Counted from the first letter of the stretch, positions 17,970 through 25,564 are shown. The stretch is DNA of 64,000 bases from Mesorhizobium ciceri WSM4083 (GCF_000519305.1 NZ_JAFG01000005.1:62190-126189); one strand, 5' to 3'. Notes: generated by a model not told the origin, from the sequence alone. Translations and numbers: made by a program.

Positions 17970-18710
17970 TTATCGCCAGAGCGATTGCCCTCCTCTGAGC
18001 ATGACCATGTCGTCGTCCTCGTCGTCCTCGGGCTCATACGGCGCCGGTGCCTCAAGCAGGTCGATTCGCCTGAGATCAGTCCCTCCCATCGGCGCATCGA
18101 GCGAGAGCGTTTTGAACGTATCGTATTCACGGTTGTAGCCGGTGACGTAATCCTTCATCCGCGCACCGACGTGCTCCAGAAGTAACTTGCCTTCGAGCAC
18201 AGCCAGGAGCATCGAGGCGATAACATCATCCCGCATGAAGCGTGGAAGGGCGGAACTGACCGCCCGGCTCACCACCCGATAGACCGTGTCCGGGTCATGC
18301 CGCATGGTGTTGATTGATTTCTTTCGCAGCATCCACGCGGCCTGCTTCTTATAGATTTCCTGGCGATGTTCGACAAAGTATTTTCGTTGGGAAATCCGGG
18401 TTTCATCCAGATGACCAGCTCTGTACGCATGGTAGTACTCAACCACTTTTTCCGGATTGGCTAGACGCCAAGCTTTCTTGGCCGCTGCACGTATCTCCTT
18501 ATGTGTCTCACGATACCTTCGCCCGTAGTCCAAGTCTTTTTGACGGTTCTCAGCTCTCCATTTTTTCTTCTTTTCCCTAGCTTCTGGCGAACGTTTCCTT
18601 GCCAAGACTTTTTCGCGGTTTTTGGTTAGGTATCGGTGTTGTGCTTCGAGGTGCTTTATCGGATCGCGGGCCATCCTGGCACGGTGGAGCTTGGAGACAT
18701 GACCGCGCAA
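17970..18710 (-). CDS. Phage protein with sigma-factor-like C-terminal half, unknown function
   Basis: 246-aa protein. The N-terminal half is highly basic with a repeated pattern of R/K-x-Y motifs (HRYLTKNREK, YGRRYRETHKE, YYHAYRAGHLDE, QRKYFVEHRQE), suggesting helical nucleic-acid-binding repeats. The C-terminal half (VVSRAVSSALPRFMRDDVIASMLLAVLEG ... SLDAPMGGTDLRRIDLL) recalls sigma region 2 followed by the SLDAP linker of sigma-70-type factors, but key core-binding residues cannot be confirmed by eye. It starts at a TTG (18710), with an internal ATG at 18674 as the alternative. It is the first gene inside attL. Confidence 0.55.
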   Translation of the reverse strand: MRGHVSKLHRARMARDPIKHLEAQHRYLTKNREKVLARKRSPEAREKKKKWRAENRQKDLDYGRRYRETHKEIRAAAKKAWRLANPEKVVEYYHAYRAGHLDETRISQRKYFVEHRQEIYKKQAAWMLRKKSINTMRHDPDTVYRVVSRAVSSALPRFMRDDVIASMLLAVLEGKLLLEHVGARMKDYVTGYNREYDTFKTLSLDAPMGGTDLRRIDLLEAPAPYEPEDDEDDDMVMLRGGQSLWR

Positions 18711-18766
18711 GATAGTGGGAAAGCTTGTGCCCGCTAATCCCGCTACGCTCCACCATCAAATGAAAA

Positions 18767-18790
18767 GCCCGCCATCTCTCGGCAGCGGGT
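18767..18790 (-). terminator. Hairpin with T-run on the minus strand
   Basis: GCCCGCC / GGC-A-GCGGGT stem; on the minus strand it is followed by CTTTTCATTT. It has the same architecture as the hairpin at 19160-19183. No minus-strand gene is seen immediately upstream, so what it terminates is unclear. Confidence 0.5.
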
Positions 18791-18861
18791 CGCCGCCGGG
18801 GCTGCCTGTGCAACAAAGGCCGTCGATCCGCGTTGAGGCTCGTCTCAGTGGAGCTTCGATA

Positions 18862-19155
18862 ATGGACCCCGCAACCGCAGCAGTATTGCTTTTACTCTTT
18901 TGCAGCCCAGGCCAGGCTGCCGTCTGCAAGCCCATTGAGGCCGCGCCGACCACATATGCGTCGTTCGACGCGTGTCGGGCATCTATGAAAGACAGGCTCG
19001 CAGGTGCGCCAAACGGTGAAATCGTCGGACGATGCCATCCTGTCGACGAGACTGTCACCGGTTCACTGCCCGCCGGGTACACCACCGTTGTTGTCACGCG
19101 GGGCGTTGGGAGCAACGCCATCAGCAATAGCTACATCGTTCAACACAAAGAATAG
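18862..19155 (+). CDS. Small exported protein, unknown
   Basis: 97-aa protein with an apparent signal peptide (MDPATAAVLLLLFCSPGQAAV) and a short mature domain with Cys residues (CKPIEAAPTTYASFDACRASM ... GRCHPVDETVTG). A GGAGC stretch lies 9 bases before the ATG. Small exported proteins with this paired-Cys layout are frequent in rhizobial prophages and are annotated as hypothetical. A hairpin terminator follows 4 bases after the stop. Confidence 0.6.
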   Translation: MDPATAAVLLLLFCSPGQAAVCKPIEAAPTTYASFDACRASMKDRLAGAPNGEIVGRCHPVDETVTGSLPAGYTTVVVTRGVGSNAISNSYIVQHKE

Positions 19156-19159
19156 AAAG

Positions 19160-19183
19160 GCCCGCCACCGTGAGGCAGCGGGC
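19160..19183. terminator. Bidirectional hairpin between convergent genes
   Basis: GCCCGC / GCGGGC stem with a partly paired loop, lying 4 bases after the plus-strand gene stop and 28 bases after the minus-strand gene at 19212. On the minus strand CCTTTCT follows. Confidence 0.6.
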
Positions 19184-19211
19184 TCTATGTCCACTATTTG
19201 ACGATCGGAGG

Positions 19212-19520
19212 TCACCAGCCGTTGCGATGCCACTGCGACCCCTCTTGCGGTATGTCGGTATCGTTCGACCACGCGATGTCGCCGTAGTCTTCCGCACAGT
19301 ACGCTTCGGCGTCGTGCTGCTCTTCGAGGTCGCAATCGTCGCGCTCGCGCTCGTCGTCCCCTTCCCTGTCATCGGTGCCGACGACCTCGATGCCGCCGGC
19401 CAAGTACGGCTCTAGATCCGGGTCGGGCTCCACGAAGTCCAGCAGCGAAATCAGCCGCTCAATCTCGTCTTCGATCGAGCGACGGACAGTCGGGTCGGAA
19501 AGGCGGGTGTGCGCGTTCAT
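19212..19520 (-). CDS. Acidic hypothetical protein
   Basis: 102-aa, strongly acidic protein with a helical N-terminus (SIEDEIERLISLLDFVEPDPDLEPYLAG) and a D/E-rich tail. Proteins with an IERLIxLLDxxxxDPDLEP opening are widespread in alphaproteobacteria, often next to phage or plasmid genes, with no known function. Its start overlaps the stop of the next gene (19517) by 4 bases, showing an operon. No DNA mimicry claim is justified beyond the acidity. Confidence 0.65.
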   Translation of the reverse strand: MNAHTRLSDPTVRRSIEDEIERLISLLDFVEPDPDLEPYLAGGIEVVGTDDREGDDERERDDCDLEEQHDAEAYCAEDYGDIAWSNDTDIPQEGSQWHRNGW

Positions 19521-19963
19521 GACCGCACCGCTTTCCTGTTTGCCTTTCGCGTCGCCTGTTGACGGGAATGGATTTCGATGCGACCCGCGAAGGCGGCTTC
19601 ATCGCGGGCGATGGCGAGCGCGGTTTCCGGCGATCCGCCACCATTGCGGCGAAGCCAATCCTCTTTCCAGCGCAGATCACGGACGCACCGGGCCGGGACG
19701 AAGACCTGTTTGAGACATTGGATTTGCCAAGCCTTGAAGGCCTTGTCCGCTAGGTCGCGCTGGAAAACTGCTTCGGCGCTGTCCTTCCCATGCGTATCTG
19801 TGGCAAGGATGCGTCGAAAATCGGCGGTCATGCGGAAATGATATGCCAACTCGATTTGCATGCGGCCGATGCGCCAGTCGAAGGCCGGCTTCAGCCATGC
19901 GATGAGTTCGTCCAGTTCCCCGGAAGGCGCCGGCTTCGGGCGAAAGGCTACAACTTCGCCCAT
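19517..19963 (-). CDS. Hypothetical phage protein
   Basis: 148-aa protein with alternating charged helices (LIAWLKPAFDWRIGRMQIELAYHFRM ... CVRDLRWKEDWLRRNGGGS). No recognised domain, no membrane segment. It lies between two minus-strand genes with a 4-base overlap downstream and a 2-base gap upstream, so it belongs to the same transcript as 19212 and 19966. Confidence 0.6.
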   Translation of the reverse strand: MGEVVAFRPKPAPSGELDELIAWLKPAFDWRIGRMQIELAYHFRMTADFRRILATDTHGKDSAEAVFQRDLADKAFKAWQIQCLKQVFVPARCVRDLRWKEDWLRRNGGGSPETALAIARDEAAFAGRIEIHSRQQATRKANRKAVRS

Positions 19964-19965
19964 GG

Positions 19966-20652
19966 TCAGCCCTCCCCACAGAAGGACGAAAGACAGGCGA
20001 TAAACTCGACGTCATCGACCGCAACGCCGAGGGCTCCGTAGCCATGAATGAGAGCTGCCGCCTTCGCCCTCACTTCGGCCATCGTCATGCAGGGATGCCT
20101 GATTAAAGCTTGAAACGCCGTGTTCCAGACAGCGATTGCGTCGTCTGCTTGCTGCATGGCGTCGTGGTGACCGCTGGCGTGGATCACGGCTTCCTGTTCG
20201 CGCAGCGAGGTTAGGCCCTCGGTTTCGGCGGACGTGATGCCTGACATCCACCGATTGTAGCCGGCGCGATCCATGCAACTCGACGCCCACGACTCGTCAA
20301 CCTGTGCCTTCTTGCGGGCAATCTCGGCTTCAAGGTCGCCGGACGACCGGAAGGCTTTCGGATGGTGCGACCAGATGGACGAGAGCCCACCGGGAGGCGT
20401 CCACTTCGGGAAGAGCTTATCGCCAAGCGCGTCAGCGATGGCATTTTCCCGAGCCGCTGTTGACACATAGGTCTGTTCGGCCCGGTGGCAGGCGGCGATT
20501 GCCTCTTCCAGGCTGGTCGGCGCGGCGTGAGCCGCAGGAGAGACCGCAACAACGGCGGCAGCGGTCGAGAGAGCAGCCGCACCAAGCAAGAGGTTGCGGC
20601 GGTTGACATTGGGCATGCCTTCGGCGGCAGCCCGAACAGCAGTGTTCGGCAT
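19966..20652 (-). CDS. Tat-exported hypothetical protein
   Basis: 228-aa protein with a twin-arginine signal (NRRNLLLGAAALSTAAAVV, residues 16-34, then AHAA). The mature part begins with a helical TSLEEAIAACHRAEQTY. The start at ATG 20652 is supported by AGGGAG 8 bases upstream. It heads a three-gene minus-strand operon and is divergent from the XRE regulator, with palindromic operators between, so the regulator probably controls it. Tat export implies a folded or cofactor-bearing product; no cofactor motif is visible. Confidence 0.7.
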   Translation of the reverse strand: MPNTAVRAAAEGMPNVNRRNLLLGAAALSTAAAVVAVSPAAHAAPTSLEEAIAACHRAEQTYVSTAARENAIADALGDKLFPKWTPPGGLSSIWSHHPKAFRSSGDLEAEIARKKAQVDESWASSCMDRAGYNRWMSGITSAETEGLTSLREQEAVIHASGHHDAMQQADDAIAVWNTAFQALIRHPCMTMAEVRAKAAALIHGYGALGVAVDDVEFIACLSSFCGEG

Positions 20653-20669
20653 GTTGGCAACTCCCTTGC

Positions 20670-20732
20670 TAGCGTTTTTCGCTATAGATAACGATATGCG
20701 CTTGTTAATGCTAACGCAAGCGTTTTTCGCTA
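20670..20732. promoter_or_regulatory. Two copies of palindromic operator AGCGTTTTTCGCTA
   Basis: AGCGTTTTTCGCTA occurs identically at 20671-20684 and 20719-20732. Each copy is itself an inverted repeat (AGCG-N5-CGCT; the first extends to TAGCG/CGCTA). The first lies just upstream of the ribosome binding site of the Tat-exported protein gene, the second about 40 bases before the XRE gene. The centres are 48 bp apart, close to a whole number of helical turns. Confidence 0.7.
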
Positions 20733-20771
20733 GGTCTATCGGAAGACGCTACTTAGTGATAAGGTGCCTTG

Positions 20772-20999
20772 ATGATGAACTCAGCCCAATGCCGCGCGGC
20801 TCGCGCCCTTCTTGACTGGTCTCAGCAGGAGCTTGCAGACGCGTCTAAGATAGGGAATGCCACTATCCGCAATTTCGAGGCAGGCCGGTCAGAGCCGCAA
20901 CATGCGACACTCGATTTACTTCGGAGAACATTCGAGGATGCCGGCGTGGTGTTCATCGACGCCAACGGGGACGGCGCGGGCGTGAGGCTGAAGAAATGA
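20772..20999 (+). CDS. XRE-family helix-turn-helix regulator
   Basis: 75-aa single-domain DNA-binding protein: QCRAARALLDWSQQELADASKIGNATIRNFEAGRSEPQHATLDLLRRTFEDAG, the Cro/C1-type helix-turn-helix with WSQQELA and the recognition segment NATIRNFEAG. The C-terminal VFIDANGDGAGVRLKK is common to this rhizobial subfamily. AAGGTG lies 5 bases before ATG 20772. The next gene overlaps its stop by 4 bases. With two palindromes upstream it is probably autoregulated. It is the only clear XRE regulator in the prophage, though shorter than a typical CI. Confidence 0.85.
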   Translation: MMNSAQCRAARALLDWSQQELADASKIGNATIRNFEAGRSEPQHATLDLLRRTFEDAGVVFIDANGDGAGVRLKK

Positions 21000-21466
21000 G
21001 GCGCCCCGGTCCAAAGTCCGTCCAAGCCGCCGCTTTGCGAACGTCGCCGATCCCTGTCGAAACCCAGTACCAGCTCCACAAGGAGTTGCTGATGGGAGCT
21101 CTTGAAAGACAATATGAGTATGGCAAGTGGGTTCTAGCGTCGCTTTTAGCGGTGCATGCCGGCTCCCTCTTAGCAATCTCGCAGGCAGGAGCGGCAACGG
21201 CTCGGCTATATCAGGCGTGCGGCCCGTTGCTCATCTACGGCGTTGCCACGACGCTTGTGGCCGGTGGCCTAGCATGGATCAACTTCTCTGTGGTCGCCAA
21301 CGTCTATGCCCATGTCTTGAGGGCCATCCGCGAAGGTAGGGAACCATCGCTCACCGTCAGGAAAAAATACCTCGCTCTAGTGACATTCTGGATTACGCCA
21401 CTTGTCGCGGTCGGATCTCTCATGCTGTTTCTGATTGCAGCCGTTAGAGCGGCTAACGTCATCTGA
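20996..21466 (+). CDS. Small membrane protein co-transcribed with XRE regulator
   Basis: 156-aa protein with a soluble N-terminus of about 45 residues and three hydrophobic segments, near residues 45-65, 74-100 and 128-152. The ATGA overlap with the regulator gene means coupled translation. A regulator plus membrane protein pair in a lysogeny region could be an exclusion or host-signalling module, but no family is recognised. Confidence 0.65.
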   Translation: MRRPGPKSVQAAALRTSPIPVETQYQLHKELLMGALERQYEYGKWVLASLLAVHAGSLLAISQAGAATARLYQACGPLLIYGVATTLVAGGLAWINFSVVANVYAHVLRAIREGREPSLTVRKKYLALVTFWITPLVAVGSLMLFLIAAVRAANVI

Positions 21467-21477
21467 GGCATGGTCGG

Positions 21478-21846
21478 TCATTCTACCTGGTCGCTACTGT
21501 TCAAGCTGCACATGCGGATCAACCAACCTCCGCCAGCCTGGTGCTCAAAGACGCTAAGCGAAGTTCCGTTTCCGGTCGCCTCCCCTTCCGAGTAGGCCGC
21601 GAGAGACCATGCCAGATCTCCGGAGCCTCCTGCCTCGATCACTGCAAGTGTCTTGTCGGGGGTGGCGTGTTGGGTCCAGACACCGTGCAGCGCCTCTATC
21701 GCCGCTCGGCCGCGAGCTGGGGGTGCATACGGAGAATGCATTTCCGCGTCATCGGTAAATATGGACGCGCAACCGGCAGCATCTCCGGCGCGGTATGCCG
21801 CGACGTAAATGTCCCAAAGCTCCTGCAGTTCATCGCTGATCGACAT
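21478..21846 (-). CDS. NTF2-like/SnoaL-type (DUF4440-like) protein
   Basis: 122-aa cone-shaped NTF2-fold protein: LWDIYVAAYRAGDAAGCASIFTDDAEMHSPYAPPARGRAAIEALH is the characteristic opening (helix, then the F-x-D-D-A strand and the G-R-x-A-I turn). Such proteins bind small hydrophobic molecules or act as ketosteroid-isomerase-like enzymes. It ends 11 bases from the convergent membrane protein gene. It is chromosomal-type cargo unrelated to virion functions. Confidence 0.75.
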   Translation of the reverse strand: MSISDELQELWDIYVAAYRAGDAAGCASIFTDDAEMHSPYAPPARGRAAIEALHGVWTQHATPDKTLAVIEAGGSGDLAWSLAAYSEGEATGNGTSLSVFEHQAGGGWLIRMCSLNSSDQVE

Positions 21847-21863
21847 AAGCCTGCTCCCTTTGT

Positions 21864-22049
21864 CTAGTTCTCCGCATGGCTAAAAACGACAGTGCCGTTA
21901 TCCTTTCGAATTTCAACGGACACGATTCCATCGTCGCCCTTCCGGGTCTGAAACATGGAGATTGCATGATCCTTTGCCGTTTTCTCGGCGTCGAACATTT
22001 CCTTGTCGACGATGCCCTGTCGTCCATACCAGATGACAGTAAAGGCCAT
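21864..22049 (-). CDS. Small hypothetical protein
   Basis: 61-aa protein (MAFTVIWYGRQGIVDKEMFDAEKTAKDH...) that reads as a compact alpha/beta domain. AAAGGAC precedes the ATG by 9 bases. Short proteins with this FTVxWxG...A..HA layout occur in many rhizobia without known function. It is 17 bases upstream of the NTF2-like gene and probably co-transcribed. Confidence 0.6.
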   Translation of the reverse strand: MAFTVIWYGRQGIVDKEMFDAEKTAKDHAISMFQTRKGDDGIVSVEIRKDNGTVVFSHAEN

Positions 22050-22166
22050 ATTCGCTCGTCCTTTCGCGGCAGCCAGACATGGTATGCCGGTTGGGACGGA
22101 AAGTCACACAATGAGACGAAGCGGCGTTGACGCCGATCTGCTGGAATGGTCGTACGGAAGTGGGCG

Positions 22167-22409
22167 CTATTCAGCCGTAGGCGATCGAACTGGCCCAGTA
22201 GTGTTCCACCGGATGAACTCAACTTCCTTCCCGGTGACTTCCCGCACCGCCTTTAACAGCACCTCATGCAGGACGCGCGTCTGCCTGTAGTGGTCGCAAT
22301 GCGGCGATATGAATGGCTTGATGATGCTCAGGTGCAGCGCTTCTGCCGCCACGAGAAAGCGCTCGATTTCAGCCTGCGATAACTGCTTTGAGGGTTTTGA
22401 CCTAGCCAT
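22167..22409 (-). CDS. Small hypothetical protein
   Basis: 80-aa protein with a basic start and a helical core (SQAEIERFLVAAEALHLSIIKPFISPHCDHYRQTRVLHEVLLKAVREVTGKEVEFIRW). It contains several His residues and one Cys but no recognised motif. Weak ribosome binding site; kept because its composition is protein-like and it fits the minus-strand series here. Confidence 0.5.
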   Translation of the reverse strand: MARSKPSKQLSQAEIERFLVAAEALHLSIIKPFISPHCDHYRQTRVLHEVLLKAVREVTGKEVEFIRWNTTGPVRSPTAE

Positions 22410-22488
22410 GGTAGCGAACTCCGTTAGAGGGTGATCGCCGCAACGGGAGGATTATATTCCTGATCTCGACTGGCGGTGCAAGCGCTAC

Positions 22489-23352
22489 CTATTGCTTTTC
22501 CCGGAAATCGAGCAGCTTCGCATGGCGCAGCGTTTCTTCCCCTTTGAGGAATTTCACCTGACCGACAAGGCCTGGGTTAAGCCATTCGGCCTTGTCTTTC
22601 TTCAAGCCCTTAGGCACCGGGCCGCCGACCTTGCCCTGTACGCGGTCCCACAGGCGCTTGCGTTTGTCGAACTTGAAGTTGACGTTCGCCGCGCCAACGT
22701 AGCGCCCTCCGTATGCCATGAGAACCCGTGCCGCCTGGCCCGGATCTCGCTGGACCCCGATGATGTCCATCTCCTTGTAATCGTAGCACTTGATTTTGCG
22801 CCAGTTCCTCGTCGGGCCGCTGCGATAAAGACTGTCCTGGCGTTTCGAGACGATTCCTTCCTGCCCGGTCTGGTCGGCGAGGTAGTAGACAGCGTCACCG
22901 GTCCCAGGCATCGCCTCGCTGAATTGTATCCGTCCGCCGGCCTCGATCATTCCCTGTAGGATCTCGCGCCGGTCCTCCAGCGGCATGTTGCGGAGGTCGT
23001 GGCCATTCATGTGCAGGAGGTCGAAGGCGATTAGATAATAATCCTGCGACGGCTCGCGACTGCTGACGGCCGATTGCAACGCATGAAAGTCGGAACGTCC
23101 GGCCGCATCGACTATGATGGCTTCACCTTCGATGATGAAGTCGTCAGCCTCGATCGCCGCAGCTTGGTCGGCAAGAACCTTGTACCTCGGCGTCCAGTCG
23201 TACCCTCTCCTGGTCAGCAGGCGAATGCCGTCTTCGTCCTTGATGATCTGCGTTCGGTACCCGTCGAATTTGATTTCGTGAATCCAGTTGTCCCCCTCGG
23301 GCGGGGTGTCGACAAGCTCCGGCTCCATCGGCGGAATGAACTTCAAACGCAT
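22489..23352 (-). CDS. ATP-dependent DNA ligase (LigD ligase-domain type)
   Basis: 287-aa ligase. The adenylation motif I is visible as HEIKFDGYR near residues 24-32 (nucleotidyl Lys in KFDG), motif III as LIAFDLLHMNG, motif IV as EGIVSKR and motif V as WRKIKCYDYKEMDIIG. The oligonucleotide-binding fold follows (VKFLKGEETLRHAKLLDFREK). The length matches stand-alone LigD-type ligases that work with Ku in end joining. ATG 23352 fits the family start (MRLKFIPPMEPEL); an upstream ATG at 23454 adds 34 residues without homology. No Ku gene is in the window. Confidence 0.88.
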   Translation of the reverse strand: MRLKFIPPMEPELVDTPPEGDNWIHEIKFDGYRTQIIKDEDGIRLLTRRGYDWTPRYKVLADQAAAIEADDFIIEGEAIIVDAAGRSDFHALQSAVSSREPSQDYYLIAFDLLHMNGHDLRNMPLEDRREILQGMIEAGGRIQFSEAMPGTGDAVYYLADQTGQEGIVSKRQDSLYRSGPTRNWRKIKCYDYKEMDIIGVQRDPGQAARVLMAYGGRYVGAANVNFKFDKRKRLWDRVQGKVGGPVPKGLKKDKAEWLNPGLVGQVKFLKGEETLRHAKLLDFREKQ

Positions 23353-23437
23353 GAACTGACTCGCAAGAATGCGATTCAATTTAGCACACGCTAAAATGGT
23401 TCCGGAACATTTTAGCCATCCTGCATGTTCAGTGTGC

Positions 23438-23668
23438 ATGCCGACGATAGACACAGAAGAGTGCAGAGCGGCGCTAACCCTGATCCGGCGAACGATCGAG
23501 GATCATTGTCCGCCTGGCGTTCTTCCGAGCGAAGAAGCGGTAAATGATCTTTATGGGCCGGAGCTCATGCATGAAGCGGCCGCCTTAGCCACCGCCATAG
23601 TCAAGACCGTCGACAAGCTGACGTTGAGTTCGACGAGGATCCCGCCGGTGCCGAGCATTAAAGCTTAG
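23438..23668 (+). CDS. Small hypothetical protein
   Basis: 76-aa mostly helical protein (EECRAALTLIRRTIEDHCPPG ... HEAAALATAIVKTVDKLTL). It is divergent from the ligase, whose upstream frame it partly overlaps. No recognised domain. Confidence 0.45.
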   Translation: MPTIDTEECRAALTLIRRTIEDHCPPGVLPSEEAVNDLYGPELMHEAAALATAIVKTVDKLTLSSTRIPPVPSIKA

Positions 23669-23857
23669 TGCTTCCGCTTGCTGAGGCAGAACAGCCCGTC
23701 TCGCCTGCATTTGCCGGTGCCGCGAGACGGGCTGCGGAAGCTCGGACCCGCCAAGCGCGGAGCTTCCGGCTCCCCGAACCTCGGCTGCTAGCGATTGTTC
23801 CGTTAGCTTCTGCTGAAATGGGCGGGAACTTTTTGCTGCTGTGGCAATTCGAAAACC

Positions 23858-24037
23858 ATGACAAAGCTCTCAGACCAGCCTATCCCCGGCAAGCTGCACG
23901 GAGGCGACTTGGCCGACGAGGACGACAACTTCTATACCTGCCCGATTTGCGGTCAGCAGGTCGACATGCGCGATTTGCGCCAGGTGATTTGGCACGAACG
24001 GCCAAAGCACCGGCCGCTGCTCTTTTTGGTGGAATAG
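23858..24037 (+). CDS. 59-aa putative C2H2-type zinc-binding protein
   Basis: Short gene encoding MTKLSDQPIPGKLHGGDLADEDD..., with CPICG at residues 33-37 and HERPKH at 51-56. Together, a Cys-x2-Cys and a His-x4-His pair make a plausible single zinc finger. The finger layout and acidic lead resemble small phage DNA- or protein-binding adaptors. No strong ribosome binding site is seen, and the protein was found by direct reading. Confidence 0.5.
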   Translation: MTKLSDQPIPGKLHGGDLADEDDNFYTCPICGQQVDMRDLRQVIWHERPKHRPLLFLVE

Positions 24038-24067
24038 ACGCTTGAAAGCCGCCGACCCCGCGAGAGC

Positions 24068-24205
24068 TCAACCTGACATCCAGGATGCCAGCAGCAGGGC
24101 GCATAAGGATGAGACCAGAGCAGCGGCTGCAAGAAGCACCCCTGCGCTCTGCCAATCCGGCGGCGGCTCGTGTACCAGCCTGTTGGGCGGCTGATTATCA
24201 TTCAT
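24068..24205 (-). CDS. 45-aa single-pass membrane protein (candidate)
   Basis: Frame beginning MNDNQPPNRLVHEPPPDWQS and ending in one hydrophobic helix (residues 22-42). The polar N-terminus and C-terminal helix suggest a tail-anchored peptide. There is no clear ribosome binding site, so the call rests on composition alone. Confidence 0.4.
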   Translation of the reverse strand: MNDNQPPNRLVHEPPPDWQSAGVLLAAAALVSSLCALLLASWMSG

Positions 24206-24251
24206 GGGCGGCAGCAATTAAGCTCCTGACGCTGGCACAGACTGAAATAGA

Positions 24252-24288
24252 GGACCCGCCAACCACCCAAGTGGCCCGCGGGTCCTTT
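24252..24288. terminator. Hairpin, terminator-like
   Basis: Perfect 8-bp stem GGACCCGC / GCGGGTCC with an 18-base loop, followed by TTTC on the plus strand. It lies in the roughly 300-base gene-free stretch 24206-24510, where I see nothing else. Confidence 0.5.
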
Positions 24289-24510
24289 CAGCACAGGAAG
24301 GGACGTAGCTGTGCTCATTTCACGACTGAAAGAACCGTCAATTTAGCCAAGCGTTCCGATTAATCCGGATGTAGGACCATTGCCTCGCTGAGGGAGGACT
24401 TTGGTCCCATCGCTGTTGAGACCGAAGCCCACAATAGGAACGTTTGGCGCAGAGCTGTGTTGAGAGCGGCCGCACAGAACGTGCACGTCAATCGCTAACT
24501 CAACTGGACA

Positions 24511-24726
24511 ATGAAGATGATGAACCTTGAAGCCGAGACGTCGCAAGCGCTCGTGGCGCGCCTGGCTGATCTCCAGGCAAAAATGCGGGCAGCACGCATA
24601 ACGGAGGCCGAAATAAAAATCTTCCAAAAGGTCGCAGCCTTCATGGAGGACGGTCGCGGTCAGATTGCTGGAGACGACCTGATCGCAGCATCATTCCTCG
24701 TCGAACCTGAGGCCCTGAATGGGTAG
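24511..24726 (+). CDS. Small helical hypothetical protein
   Basis: 71-aa protein made of one long amphipathic helix pair (SQALVARLADLQAKMRAARITEAEIKIFQKVAAFMEDG). Two further Met codons near the start make the exact start uncertain. It heads a run of three plus-strand small genes. Confidence 0.45.
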   Translation: MKMMNLEAETSQALVARLADLQAKMRAARITEAEIKIFQKVAAFMEDGRGQIAGDDLIAASFLVEPEALNG

Positions 24727-24860
24727 CTGCTATCGGGGTGGCGCCTTGTCTTGAGCAAGCGACGGCTGTTGGTCCGATTCCGCACAAGCTTTTGTTATTG
24801 CAAAGCGCGACATCAGAGGATTTTAATCGACGTTGCCCATTGCTTTCTAGGGAGTCTGTG

Positions 24861-25052
24861 ATGGAAAACGCGGTGCCCAATGGCAAGGTCTCACCTTGCA
24901 TCGAAGTGGTCGAAGCTTGCGGCGAATGGTTCGTCCGCATGGTCGAGGAAGGCCAGGAATTTACCCGCTCTTTCGAACTTGAATCTTTCGCGCTCGCCTT
25001 TGCGGAAGGCCAGCGGATACGGCTGGGACTAGCCGAATTCAAGCGGCTGTAG
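24861..25052 (+). CDS. Small hypothetical protein
   Basis: 63-aa protein (CIEVVEACGEWFVRMVEEGQEFTRSFELESFALAFAEGQRIRLGL), a small beta-beta-alpha module like those annotated as hypothetical across rhizobia. AGGGAG precedes the ATG. A longer frame upstream (from 24738) has no ribosome binding site. Confidence 0.6.
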   Translation: MENAVPNGKVSPCIEVVEACGEWFVRMVEEGQEFTRSFELESFALAFAEGQRIRLGLAEFKRL

Positions 25053-25062
25053 GAAAAACAAG

Positions 25063-25305
25063 ATGCCTCTCTCTGAGAGCCTGCATTCAGTTGAGATGGA
25101 ATTCCGATGTTCGGTATGCGGTCTGGGCTTCGTAAGGCCTGGGCGCTGGTTTAAGTCTGCCGCTCAACATCGTTGCTCCGGCTGCCACCAGATCACTTAC
25201 CTCACCTATCCGAAGAAATTGGCATTGTTCGACAGATACGCCAAGCAGACGAAGGGGTCGGTGGCGAAAGACGAGGAGGCGCGAACGCCACCGCCGCTTC
25301 AGTAA
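25063..25305 (+). CDS. Putative zinc-ribbon protein
   Basis: 80-aa protein with two knuckles, CSVCG (residues 16-20) and HRCSGCHQ (36-43), separated by about 19 residues. This is a classic zinc-ribbon spacing. It lies 10 bases after the previous small gene, so they are likely co-transcribed. The target is unknown. Confidence 0.6.
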   Translation: MPLSESLHSVEMEFRCSVCGLGFVRPGRWFKSAAQHRCSGCHQITYLTYPKKLALFDRYAKQTKGSVAKDEEARTPPPLQ

Positions 25306-25439
25306 ATTCCGCTCTTATTGCTCCCCTGTGTGGGGACGATCACAGGCGAATGCGACTTGTTGATAAGAAAACCGGCGGTTAGCCAAAAGCCGACAGCCAT
25401 AAAAAACAGGACCGCGAAGGCAATCAACAATATGCGCAT
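25299..25439 (-). CDS. 46-aa membrane protein (candidate)
   Basis: Frame starting MRILLIAFAVLFFMAVGFWLTAGFLI, i.e. one strong hydrophobic helix at the very N-terminus, then a short polar tail. Its 3' end overlaps the convergent zinc-ribbon gene by 7 bases. No clear ribosome binding site. It resembles small phage membrane peptides. Confidence 0.45.
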   Translation of the reverse strand: MRILLIAFAVLFFMAVGFWLTAGFLINKSHSPVIVPTQGSNKSGIY

Positions 25440-25564
25440 GCGGACTTGCTACCCTGCCGGCGATCATCTTTCAATCGCGCCGATTTCGGCATATCTTCCG
25501 CGCCCATGAACAAACATACCAACAGCGGCACGACCTGTTTCCAATCCGGGACGCTGAACCTCAC

